The notes under the pieces are model-generated. The model searched no databases and had not been told where the DNA came from. It saw nothing but the letters and a program-made list of their open reading frames with translations. Below are positions 44,320 through 54,200 of a DNA stretch of 64,000 nucleotides, one piece after another (position 1 is the first letter of the stretch; the number at the start of each line of letters is the position of its first letter). The translations under genes and the position numbers were made by a program. The stretch covers positions 4,865,001 to 4,929,000 of the forward strand of contig NZ_VIWT01000001.1 of the NCBI RefSeq assembly GCF_007829815.1. The letters run 5' to 3'. The DNA comes from Kitasatospora viridis. Its GTDB lineage: Bacteria; Actinomycetota; Actinomycetes; Streptomycetales; Streptomycetaceae.

Positions 44320-45309
44320 ATGACCACGAATCAGCAACTCACCCGGCGGTCCGTCCTGGTCGGCGCGCTCGCCTCGGCAGGCGCGCTGGCCCTGGCCCAC
44401 CCGGCCGCGGCAGCCTCTGACTACGCCCCGGTGGTGCACGGCCACGGCGACGCCCTGCACCCCGAGAGCACCAGTTGGGACCGCCGCGGTCGCCGCTTCC
44501 TGATCGGCTCGCTGCACCGCGGCACCGTCAGCACCGTGCGCGCCGACGGCCGGGCGCGCACCCTGGTCACCGACCCGGTGCTGGTCTCCACCCTGGGCAT
44601 CAAGGCCGACCCGGCGCGCGGCCGGCTGCTGGTCTGCAACGGCGACCCCGCCGGCAAGTCGGTGCACAGCACCGCCGCCACCCAGGGCCGGGTCTCCGGC
44701 CTGGGCGCCTACGACCTGGCCACCGGCCGCCGCCTCTGGTACGCCGACCTGGCGGCGGACGGCGGCACCCACCTGGCCAACGACGTGGTCGTGGCCCCCG
44801 ACGGCACCGCCTACGTCACCGACTCCTTCGCCCCGGTGGTCCACCGGATCACTCCGGACGGCCGCCCCTCCGTGCTGGTCCGCAACCCCCGACTGGGCGT
44901 CCCGGCCGGCCAGTTCGGGTTGAACGGCATCGTCCTGGAGGGCCGCCGCCTGTTGGTCGGCAACTACGCGACGGGTTCGGTGTGGTGCGTTCCGCTGGAC
45001 CGCCCCGGGGACCTGTACCCGGTGGTCACCGACGAGCGGCTGGTCGGCCTGGACGGCGTCACCCCGGTCGGCCCCGGCCACCTGCTCGGCGTCACCAACG
45101 CCGTCGGGTCGTCAACGGCAGGCCAGTTGGTCTCGCTGCGCTCGACCGACGGCTGGCGCACGGCCCACCTGACGGCGCGTCCGTGGGCCGACCCGGCGCC
45201 GACGGCGGTGACGGTGGGGCCGGAGGGACGGGCGTACGTGCTGTCGGGGCGGCTGGACGTGCTGTTCGGGGGCGGGGTGTCGGACGAGTTCACGCTGCGG
45301 CGGGTGTGA
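44320..45309 (+). CDS. Tat-exported SMP-30/gluconolactonase-like beta-propeller protein
   Basis: A 329-residue secreted protein with a Tat signal (TRRSVLVGALASAGALALA at 8-26, cut near HPAAAA). The rest forms a six-bladed propeller of the SMP-30/lactonase type: PESTSWDRRGRRFLIGSL, GIKADPARGRLLVCNGD, LANDVVVAPDGTAYVTDSF, GLNGIVLEG-like segments repeat at about 45-50 residues. Asn and Asp residues at blade starts (NDVVV; NGIVL) fit the metal site. Substrate unknown. It is divergent from the MmyB-like regulator and probably controlled by it. Confidence 0.82.
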   Translation: MTTNQQLTRRSVLVGALASAGALALAHPAAAASDYAPVVHGHGDALHPESTSWDRRGRRFLIGSLHRGTVSTVRADGRARTLVTDPVLVSTLGIKADPARGRLLVCNGDPAGKSVHSTAATQGRVSGLGAYDLATGRRLWYADLAADGGTHLANDVVVAPDGTAYVTDSFAPVVHRITPDGRPSVLVRNPRLGVPAGQFGLNGIVLEGRRLLVGNYATGSVWCVPLDRPGDLYPVVTDERLVGLDGVTPVGPGHLLGVTNAVGSSTAGQLVSLRSTDGWRTAHLTARPWADPAPTAVTVGPEGRAYVLSGRLDVLFGGGVSDEFTLRRV

Positions 45310-45328
45310 GCCGGGGGCGGGTTGGCGG

Positions 45329-45826
45329 TCAGGGGTGGCGGCGGGTGTGGTTTAGCCAGGCGCCGCGTTCGTTGATGGTGCGGGGGGAGAAGACGTCCGG
45401 GACCACTGCGCCGAGGAGGTAGCCGGCGGTGACGGGGAGGAGGACCAGGCCCAGGAGGAGGCCGAGCAGGCCGAAGGGGGTGGAGCGGCCGCGGGCAGCC
45501 GCGCTGCCCGCGCGGTTCCACTTGCGGCGGGCCTCTTCAGGGGTGGGCGGGGCGGCGAGCTTGCGGCGGAAGTCGCGGACGCCGAAGCCCGCGGCGATCA
45601 CGGCGGCGCAGATCAGGGCGACCGTGGCGATCGGGCGCCACTGGCCCCAGCTCGCGCTGACGGCGCTGAAGATCGCGGCGCCGAGCCCTCCGACGACGGC
45701 GGTGATCAGGAGGTAGTACACCGCGACCCCGACGCGCCGCAGCCAGTAGCCGGCGCCGCGCCGGTACCAGCTGCGGCCCAGCAGGGGGATGGCCTCGACC
45801 GGTTCAGAAGATGCTGGTGATGCCAT
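45329..45826 (-). CDS. Small membrane protein, last gene of the WXG-like operon
   Basis: A 165-residue protein with about four hydrophobic helices (about 31-56, 64-84, 117-138 and possibly 20-30). A basic segment PPTPEEARRKWNRAG lies between them. No family recognised. It overlaps the end of the WXG100-like gene by 23 bases, so it is translated with it and could act as its membrane partner or, if that protein is toxic, as an immunity protein. The latter is speculation from gene order. Confidence 0.65.
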   Translation of the reverse strand: MASPASSEPVEAIPLLGRSWYRRGAGYWLRRVGVAVYYLLITAVVGGLGAAIFSAVSASWGQWRPIATVALICAAVIAAGFGVRDFRRKLAAPPTPEEARRKWNRAGSAAARGRSTPFGLLGLLLGLVLLPVTAGYLLGAVVPDVFSPRTINERGAWLNHTRRHP

Positions 45827-47099
45827 GCCAGACTGCCTTTCCCGCTCCCGTCACCATGCCGCCGATGGCCTTGCCGGTCTGGGCACCGGCGTGCATGGTG
45901 CCGTCCCAGACCCCGGCCACCACGCCGTGGTTGTGGATGTCCTCGCTCCAGTGCTCGTGGAACAGCTTGTCCGCGAAGGTTCCCACACCGACGACGACGG
46001 TGCCGCCGATCGCGGCCACGGCCACCGCGCCGTCCACCGGGAGGCTGGCCACCACGCCGGCCGCCACGGCCACGCCCGCACCGAGGCCGACCAGGCCGCC
46101 GCCGACGTCGACCAGCAGCGAGTGGCCCCAGGACCAGCCCTCCTGGTGGTCGGAGTTGGCCTCCAGCAGGCCGCCGCCGACCGTGGCCGCGATGTCGATC
46201 ACCGGGATCTCCTTGAGGAACCGCGGTGCGTCGTCCATCAGCTTGACGCCCTTGGTGGCGTCGGCCAGTTTGTAGTTCAACTGCTTGTCGTAGGGCAGGA
46301 ACTGGCTGCCGTTCTCGGCCTCGGAGATGGTGGTCTTCAGCTCGGTCAGCTTCTCGGCGGCGCTGGCCCACTGGCCGCGCAGCTGGAAGGCCTTGGGCAG
46401 GTTGGCCTCGGCGGTGCGGAACTTGGCCTCTTCGTCGACCAGGGACTTCAGCGCCGCGTCGTGCTTGGCCTGGGCGTCGGGGAGCTCCTTGGCGGCGTCG
46501 AGGCCGAGCGAGCGCTCCTCGTCGGTCTTGGCGGTCCACAGGCCGCGCAGGTAGTCGGCGACGGTGATCTTGTCGCCCTTGCCCATCGGCTGGGACGGGT
46601 CGATCGAGGCGTAGAGGTCGTTCAGCGCCTTCGCGGCGTCGATCCGGGCCTGCTGGGCGGTCTGCATGATCTCGGCGTAGAGGGTGCCGTAGTCGTGCAG
46701 GTCGTTGATGCCCTGCTGTTCCTTGGGGCTGGGCGGGTTGTTGGTCGCGAGCTCGCCCGGCACGCCGGTCGGTCCGACCGGCACGCCCTTGCGCTGGGCG
46801 GTGTCGGCCGCGTCCTGCAGCGCGCTCTCGGCCGCGGAGAGGCGGTTGCCCAGGTCGGTCAGCACCTTGCCGGTGGCCTCGACGAGTTCGGAGAACCCGC
46901 CGGCCGTCATCGCGTCCGTGGTCCAGGCGGACCGGAATCCGCTGGCCGCGTCGCCGCTCCACCCGGCGTCGCCGACCAGGGAGTCCACCTTCGCGCCGAG
47001 CGGCTGGACGATGCCGTCCAGCTGCTGCTTGGCGCCGGTCAGGGTGCTGCCCATGTGCTGCAGTCCGGCGATGTCGCCGCCGACCCAACTCTCGGTCAT
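45804..47099 (-). CDS. WXG100/LXG-like protein with C-terminal glycine-rich hydrophobic region
   Basis: A 431-residue protein whose N-terminus (about 1-105) is a WXG100-type helical hairpin: AGLQHMGSTLTGAKQQLDG, then the turn DAGWSGDAASGF at about 44-55, then a second helix. A long helical, partly coiled-coil region (about 150-280) follows. The C-terminal part (about 290-400) is Gly/Ala/Val-rich with two or three hydrophobic stretches, resembling a membrane-inserting or translocation region. WXG proteins are substrates of ESX/type VII secretion. No core type VII gene is in the window. It is 17 bases after the DUF6317-like gene. Confidence 0.75.
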   Translation of the reverse strand: MTESWVGGDIAGLQHMGSTLTGAKQQLDGIVQPLGAKVDSLVGDAGWSGDAASGFRSAWTTDAMTAGGFSELVEATGKVLTDLGNRLSAAESALQDAADTAQRKGVPVGPTGVPGELATNNPPSPKEQQGINDLHDYGTLYAEIMQTAQQARIDAAKALNDLYASIDPSQPMGKGDKITVADYLRGLWTAKTDEERSLGLDAAKELPDAQAKHDAALKSLVDEEAKFRTAEANLPKAFQLRGQWASAAEKLTELKTTISEAENGSQFLPYDKQLNYKLADATKGVKLMDDAPRFLKEIPVIDIAATVGGGLLEANSDHQEGWSWGHSLLVDVGGGLVGLGAGVAVAAGVVASLPVDGAVAVAAIGGTVVVGVGTFADKLFHEHWSEDIHNHGVVAGVWDGTMHAGAQTGKAIGGMVTGAGKAVWHGITSIF

Positions 47100-47116
47100 T
47101 GCGTGGTCCCCCGGCC

Positions 47117-47410
47117 TCAGTTCATCAGGTCTTCGTAGACGCCGTGCTCGTCGACGTCGTGGCGCTGGTAGGAGTCGTGGGCGTACTGGAGCTTGTCCCC
47201 GTGGCCCTCGATCCGGCCGGCCAGCTTGGCGTGCAGGCCGGCGATGGCCTCCATCATCGAGGTGATCGAGGAGTCCAGGCCGCTGTCGCCGGAGGCGGCG
47301 ATCGGCGGCGCCACGTCGGTCTTGAGCTTGACGTAGGCCTGGGCCTCCTGGTGGAAGGTGGCGGCCATCGACCGCAGGTCCTCCAGCACCACGTCGTAGC
47401 CGGCGCTCAT
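47117..47410 (-). CDS. DUF6317-like small helical protein (WXG100-sized)
   Basis: A 97-residue all-helical protein: GYDVVLEDLRSMAATFHQEA, then APPIAASGDSGLDSSITSMM, then a second helix ending HGDKLQYAHDSYQRHD. Size and two-helix form match WXG100/ESAT-6-like partners, and the sequence resembles streptomycete DUF6317 proteins. It overlaps the upstream SAV_915 gene by four bases (ATGA) and precedes the larger WXG100-like gene by 17 bases, so a heterodimer with that protein is possible. Confidence 0.75.
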   Translation of the reverse strand: MSAGYDVVLEDLRSMAATFHQEAQAYVKLKTDVAPPIAASGDSGLDSSITSMMEAIAGLHAKLAGRIEGHGDKLQYAHDSYQRHDVDEHGVYEDLMN

Positions 47411-47790
47411 CGTGTCCCCCTCGCGTACTGGTCGAGGTCCTCCGGGCTCCAGGTGCGGGCGCCCGGCGGCACCTGCGGGTCCAGGTAGACCGGTGCGTAG
47501 CCGGCCCGGCGCATCAGCTGGACGTAGGAGCGGGCGGGTGCCGCGATCCACGGCTGGGCGGGGCCGAGGGCGGCCACCAGCTTCTCGACGGTGGTGAAGG
47601 CCACCGGGATCGGCCCGCCGAGCGTGCTGTGCAGCAGCTCGAAGCCGATTTGCGGCGCGACGCCGGGCTGGTCCGCGTAGCGCGGGTGCGCCGGGATGTA
47701 GACCTGCTCGTCCGGGCGGATCGAGGCCGGACGCGGCACGGCGGGCGCGGGCGCGCCAGGTGTCGGTGCACCGGGTATCGGTGACGCCAT
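47407..47790 (-). CDS. SAV_915-family protein (SseB-like)
   Basis: A 127-residue protein with a Pro/Ala-rich start, then a domain at about 28-127 resembling streptomycete SAV_915/SseB-like proteins: VYIPAHPRYADQP, LLHSTLGGPIPVAFTTVEKL and ALGPAQPWIAAP. SseB-like domains often accompany secreted effectors as adaptors. It is the first gene of a four-gene operon ending at 45329 and is divergent from the giant RHS gene across a 417-base spacer. Confidence 0.8.
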   Translation of the reverse strand: MASPIPGAPTPGAPAPAVPRPASIRPDEQVYIPAHPRYADQPGVAPQIGFELLHSTLGGPIPVAFTTVEKLVAALGPAQPWIAAPARSYVQLMRRAGYAPVYLDPQVPPGARTWSPEDLDQYARGTR

Positions 47791-48207
47791 TTGATCGCTC
47801 CCCGTTGGCTTCCAATTGGCAGGTCGTCACCCTACCCCGGGTGATCCATCGACTCCACGGCGAGGGGCGGGACGGCGGGACGGTCACGGCTTGGCGGGTG
47901 CACTGGCTGTGCAGGCCGGGCGGGTTAGGGAAGCCCTAGTCCGGCAAAGAATCGGCAAAGGAAATGACGGTCCCGGATGGGCTCGCGAGGTCGCTTTCGC
48001 GGTCGGAGTCCACTTGATGTGATCTTGGAACTCTTGTCCCGATTCCGCTGGTCAACGGCGGATTCCAGGGCGGCGCGGGGTGGACGGCGGGCGGCCGGAA
48101 GGCTGTTGCGTCGTGTGTTCGACGGGCAATAGCGTTCGCTGCGGCCAGGCTGCCTGGGAAGCAGCCGAATTGACGGCCGCTCATAACAGACGAACAGTGG
48201 GGGTTGC
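47791..48207. other. Divergent spacer upstream of the RHS gene
   Basis: No gene is supported. TAGGG-AAGC-CCCTA is an inverted repeat near 47927-47940. TTGACG at 48170-48175 followed after 17 bases by AACAGT (48193-48198) is a possible RHS promoter; it would put the start only a few bases before the GTG, giving a nearly leaderless mRNA. The middle (48000-48180) shows nothing further recognisable. Confidence 0.45.
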
Positions 48208-51200
48208 GTGTACACGCGTCATCGAAGGCCGAATGCGCGACGGGGGAGAGGTTGGGCGCGTCGTGGCACCGTCATGGGTGCCACGTTCATGACCCTGACG
48301 CTGCTGGCGCCCATCGCCTCGGCCCAATCAGTGGTCGGCGGTTATCAGTACAAGGGCAAGGTGTGGGCGGCGAATCCGCTGCCGGCGCAGCCGAAGGTCA
48401 GTGGTCATCCGCTGAAGGGTAAGTCGCAGCAGGCGGCGGTGCCCGAGCCGGCTGGTTCGCGTGCGTTGAAGGGCCACCAGGATGCCGCGGCGTCGTGGCC
48501 GGTGGCGTCGACGAGTACGGTCGCGCTGGCGGGTGCGGGTGCGGGTGCGGGTGCGGCGGCGCCGCAGGCCGCGGCGGCCGCGCCGACGCCGGTGGCGAAC
48601 TCGCCGATCACGGTGGCGCCGGGTGATTCCGGTGCGCCGTCGTCCGTCCAGGTCAAGACCGCCGATCATGGCGGTGCGCAGGCCGCGAACGTGGACGGCT
48701 TGTTGTTCGGTCTGACGCGGGCTGACGGTACGTCGGATGCCGGCAAGGTCGCGGTGTCGGTGGACTACGGTTCCATCGCGCAGGCGTACGGCGGTGGTTG
48801 GGCCTCGCGCCTGCACCTGGTGTCGATGCCCTCGTGCGCGTTGACGACGCCGGACGTGCCGGCCTGTCGCACCCAGCAGCCGCTCGCGACGACGAACGAT
48901 CCGGTGTCGCACAAGCTGACGGCCACCGTGGCCGTGCCCGGCACCCCCGTGAAGGCGCAGGGCGCGACCGGAGCGGTGCAGGCGGCGGCGGTCACGCAGA
49001 ACGCGGGGACGGCGGTGGCCGCCGTGGCCAACGCCGCCGGTTCGCAGGGCAACTACGCGGCGACTCCGCTGTCGGCGTCGGGCTCGTGGTCGCAGTCCGC
49101 GTCCGGGGCGTTCACGTACCAGTACCCGATCGATACCCCGCCGGCGCTGGGCGGTTCCGCCCCGAGCGTGGGGCTGTCCTACGACTCGCAGTCGGTCGAC
49201 GGGGAGACGTCGTCGCGCAACTCGCAGTCCTCGTGGATCGGTGACGGTTGGGACTACAGCCCCGGCTACATCGAGCGTGACTACAAGTCCTGTGCGAACG
49301 ACGGGATCACGGGTTCGGCGGACGAGTGCTGGGCCGGGTACAACGCGACGCTGTCGCTGGGTTCGCACACCGGTCAGCTGGTGCGGGACAGCAACGGTGT
49401 CTACCACTTGCAGGCCGATGACGGCACGAAGGTCGAGGACCTGTCGGGTGCGTCGAACGGCATGTGGAACGGTGAGTACTTCAAGGTCACCACGACGGAT
49501 GGCACGCAGTACTTCTTCGGTCTGAACCACGCTCCGGGTACGACGTCGGATGCGGCGACGAACTCGGCGTGGGGGGTTCCGGTCTACAACCCGAAGCCCG
49601 GTGACCCGTGTTACAACTCCGCGCAGGGCAACAACTCGCAGTGCGCCGCGGAGATGGGCTGGCGGTTCAACCTCGACTTCGTCGTCGACGCGAACAACAA
49701 CGTGCAGCGCTACGACTGGGCGAACGAGACCAACTGGTACAACATGGGCTACGGCCAGGTGGCCCAGTCCGGTGCCGGCGGTTCGATGATCGCCTACACG
49801 CGTGGCGGCTACCTGCAGCAGATCTCCTACGGCTACAAGCTGGCGGATGAGCAGGCCGGGCGCGACCCGGATGCCAAGGTGGTCTTCAACACCGGGCAGC
49901 GGTGCACCACTTCGAGCAGCGTCTGCCAGTACGGCAACCTGAACGGGACCACGGCCACCAACTGGCCCGACACCCCGTACGACCTCAACTGCACGCAGGG
50001 CATGGCCACTTCGGGCAACGGTAGCAACGTGTGCCAGGTCGCCTCGCCGACCTTCTGGTCGACCTACCGCCTGCAGTCGATCAGCACCTCGGTGAAGGTC
50101 GGCTCCACCTGGCAGCCGGTCGACAGCTACGCGCTGAACCAGATCTTCTCCGACGCCGGTGCGACGGTGGACCCGGTCACCGGGAAGACGGTCGACCCGG
50201 CGGACGCGGGTGCGCTGCAGTCGGTGATGTGGCTCTCCTCGATCCAGCACACCGGCCAGGACACCTCGGCCGGCGGCAGCGGGGCGATCACGCTGGACCC
50301 GGTGACCTTCACCGGCACCGAGATGGACAACAGGGTCGACGGCCTCACGCCGGCGGCGCCGCCACTGTTCCACCCGCGGATCTCCAGCATCCAGACCGAG
50401 ACCGGCGAGTCGATCGCCGTGACCTACCGGGCACCCGAGTGCTCGCGGGTCAACAACCACATGCCGGCCTCGGCCGACAGCGACACGATGGGCTGCTACC
50501 AGGTCTACTGGACCACCCCGGGCGGGTCGGCGCCGATCGCGGACTGGTTCAACAAGACGCTGATCTCGACGATCACCGACAACGACGCGTCCAAGGCCGG
50601 CTCCCCGGCGAAGGTCACCAACTACGCCTACAGCGGCGGGGCGGCCTGGCACCGGGACGACTCGGACCTGACGGACGACCAGTACCGTACCTGGAACGAC
50701 TTCCGCGGCTACCGGACCGTCACCACCACCACCGGCTCCGCCCCGGACCCGGTCAGCCAGACCGTGGCCACGTACTTCCAGGGCATGGACGGCGACTACA
50801 AGGCCGACGGGACCCAGCGTTCGGTCAGCCTCACCGACCCCAACGGCGACACCGCGACCGACAGCAACTGGCGGGCCGGCGTCGTGCAGGAGGCCGACAC
50901 CTACACCCAGGCCGGCGGGACGATCGTCAGCAAGGCGCTGAGCACGGGCCCGGTGTTCACCACGACGGCCACCGCCCCGCGGACCGCCTGGACCTCCAAG
51001 AGCCCGGCCCCGGCGACGCTCTCCACGCTGCCGCCGATGACGGCGCTGCGGCTCCAGAGCTCCGTCAGCCGGCAGTCGAGCCTGCTGGCCAACGGCACCT
51101 GGCGCACCACCGAGACGGACACCACCGCCGACAGCCTCGGCCGTCCCGTCAAGGTGGACGCCAAGGGTGATGTGACGGTCCCCTCGCAGGAGACCTGCAC

Positions 51201-54200
51201 GACCACCAGCTACGCGGGTGCCCCGGCGTCCAACCCGATGATGCTGATGAACCCGGCCGAGACGATCACCGTCGCGGGCGGTTGCGGTACGGCGGCGAGT
51301 GCGTCGACCACGATCAGCGACAAGCGGTACTTCTACGACGGTGACGGGAGCCTGACGAATCCGGGCACCCTGGGCCAGGTCGGTGGCAACGGGACGACGG
51401 TGGGCATGGTCACCGCGACCCAGGCGGCGCAGTCCTACGACTCGTCGGGCAACCCGGTCTTCCAGACGCTGGGCGCGGTGCAGTACGACCAGTACGGCCG
51501 TCCGACCCGCACGCTGGACAGCGCGGGCTCGGCGACCACCGACTCCTACAGCCCGTCCACGGCGACCTTGCCGACCGTGGTGTCCAGCACCAACCCGCTC
51601 GGTTGGACCACCACCGACACCTACGACCCCGCCCGCGGTCTGACCACCCACGCGGTGGACGCCAACGGCCGGGTCACCGACTCCACCTTCGACGCGCTGG
51701 GCCGCACCACCGCGACCTGGCTGCCCGGGCGCGACAAGAACACCCAGACCGCGGACAAGCTGTTCAGCTACTCGGTGCACGGCGTGGGCAACCCCGACCC
51801 GTCCACCGTCACCACGCAGACCCTGCGCGAGGACGGCTCCTACAGCACCGCGATCCAGTTCTACGACGGCTTCCTGCAGGAGCGTCAGACCCAGACGACC
51901 ACGGCGGACAACTCGGCCGGCCGGCTGATCGCGTCCACCCACTACGACAGCCACGGCCTCACCCACTCCAGCGTGCCGGCGTTCGTGGACACCACCACCG
52001 CGCCGACCACCACGATGTTCGTGGAGACGGAGAACAGCCTCCCGTCCGAGACCGTCAGCGCCTACGACGGCCTGGACCGGCCGGTCAGCAGCACGCTGTA
52101 CTCCCAGGCGCAGCCGCTGTGGACCTCGACCGTCGCCTACCCGGGCGCGGACGAGACCGACAGCACGCCGCCCCCGGGCAGCCCGGCCGGTTCGACGTTC
52201 ACCGACGCGCTCGGCCGGACCACCAGCACCGTGGTGCACGGCGGTAGCGGGATCGGCGACGTCACCACCAAGTACGGCTACAACGCGGTGGGCCGGCTCG
52301 GCACGGTCAGTGACAACGCCGGGAACACCTGGAGCTACAGCTACGACCTGACGGGGCGTCCGACCTCGCAGACCGACCCGGACACCGGCACCTCCTTCAC
52401 CACCTACGACCAGGTCGGCAACGTCGCCAGCACCAAGGACGGCCGGGGCCAGATCCTCTCCTACAGCTACGACCTGCTGGGGCGGATGACCGGGGAGTAC
52501 AACGGCGCCGGGACCACCGACCCGACCAAGCAGCTGACCTCCGAGGTCTACGACACGCTCGCCAAGGGCTACCTGACCTCATCGACCCGCTACGACAAGG
52601 GCAGCGCGTACACCCAGGCGGTGACCGGCTACAACACCGCCTACCAGCCCTCCGGCAGCACGGTCACCATCCCGTCGGCCGAGGGTGCGCTGGCCGGCAC
52701 GTACAGCATCAGCAGCAAATACACGCCGAACACCGGCCTGCTCTCGGACACCATCTACGGCAACGAGGGCGGTCTGCCGTCCGAGGACGTCGGGTACGGG
52801 TACAACCTGCAGGGCGGCCTGGTCTCCACCGGCACGATGTTCACGCCGTACCTGGACGTGGCCTCGTACAGCCCGCTGGGCCAGATCGAGCAGTCGACCT
52901 TCGGTGTGCTCGGCAAGCAGCTGCGCACCGCGCAGACGTACGACGACGCCACCGGCCGGGTCACCACCAACCGGGTCAGCATCCAGCCGGCCACCACCAA
53001 CCCGATCTCGTCCACCACTTATGGCTACGACCAGTCGGGCAACCTCACCACGACGAGTGAGCTGCAGTCCTCCGGCGGCACCGACCAGGCCTTCGACACC
53101 CAGTGCTTCCAGTACGACGGTCTCGACCGCCTGACCACCGCCTGGACCGACACGGCGGGCCAGACCTCGCCGACGGCCGGTCAGCTGGCGCACTGCACCA
53201 GCGGATCGCCCGCGCCGGCGAGCATCGGCGGCCCGGCGCCGTACTGGCAGTCGTACAGCTACAACCTGCTCGGCGACCGGACCCAGTACACCAACCACGA
53301 CACCAGCGGGAACACCGCCAACGACATCACCCAGACCAGCACCTACCCCGGTGGCGGCACCACTGCGGCCAACCAGCCCAACACCGCCACCAGCATCAGC
53401 ACCACCAAGCCCGGCACGGGGACCAGCACCATCACCCCGCAGTACGACGCCGCCGGCAACACCACCAGCCGCATCACGACCGGCCCAGCGGCGGGCAACC
53501 AGACCTTCACCTACGACCCCGAGGGCCGCACCTCGACCGTCACCACGACGGTCGGCACCGGTAACCCCGCGAACACCGGCTACCTCTACGACGCCGGCGG
53601 CAACCTGCTGATCCAGCGCGGTCCGACCGCTACGGTGCTCTACCTCTTCGGCGGCGCCGAGCAGTTGACCCTGACCGGCGGCACCGTCACCGGCCAGCGC
53701 TTCTACGGCAACCCGGACGGCACCGTCCTGCTGCGCTCCAGCAACGGCGCCCTCACCTACGAGCCCACCAACGTCCAGGGCACGTCCCAGCTCGAAGTCA
53801 GCGCGTCCAACCTCGCCATTACGCGGCGGTCCTACGACCCCTACGGCAACGCGCGCGGTCCCGTGCCCAACCTCTGGGCCGACAACCACGGCTACCTGGG
53901 CAAACCCACCGACCCGACCACCGGCCTCGACCTGCTCGGAGCCCGGCAGTACGACCCGGCCATCGGCCGGTTCCTCAGCGCCGACCCGATCTTCGAGGCC
54001 GGCGACCCCAACCAGATGGGCGGGTACGCCTACGCCGGTGACAACCCGTCGACCAGTAGCGACCCCAGTGGCCTGATCTCGTGGGGCGGGGCGTGGAACT
54101 CGGGCGTCAGTTGGCTGCACAAGAAGGCCAACCAGGCGGGCACGTTCGTCGCGGGCGCGGCTGACGGGGCGATCGGGTCACCGGTCGCTTGGGCGGTCAA

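Noticed and set aside
48328..52239. 1303-residue open frame opposite the RHS gene
   Set aside because: Arg/Val/Gly-rich antisense shadow without signal, domain or start site.
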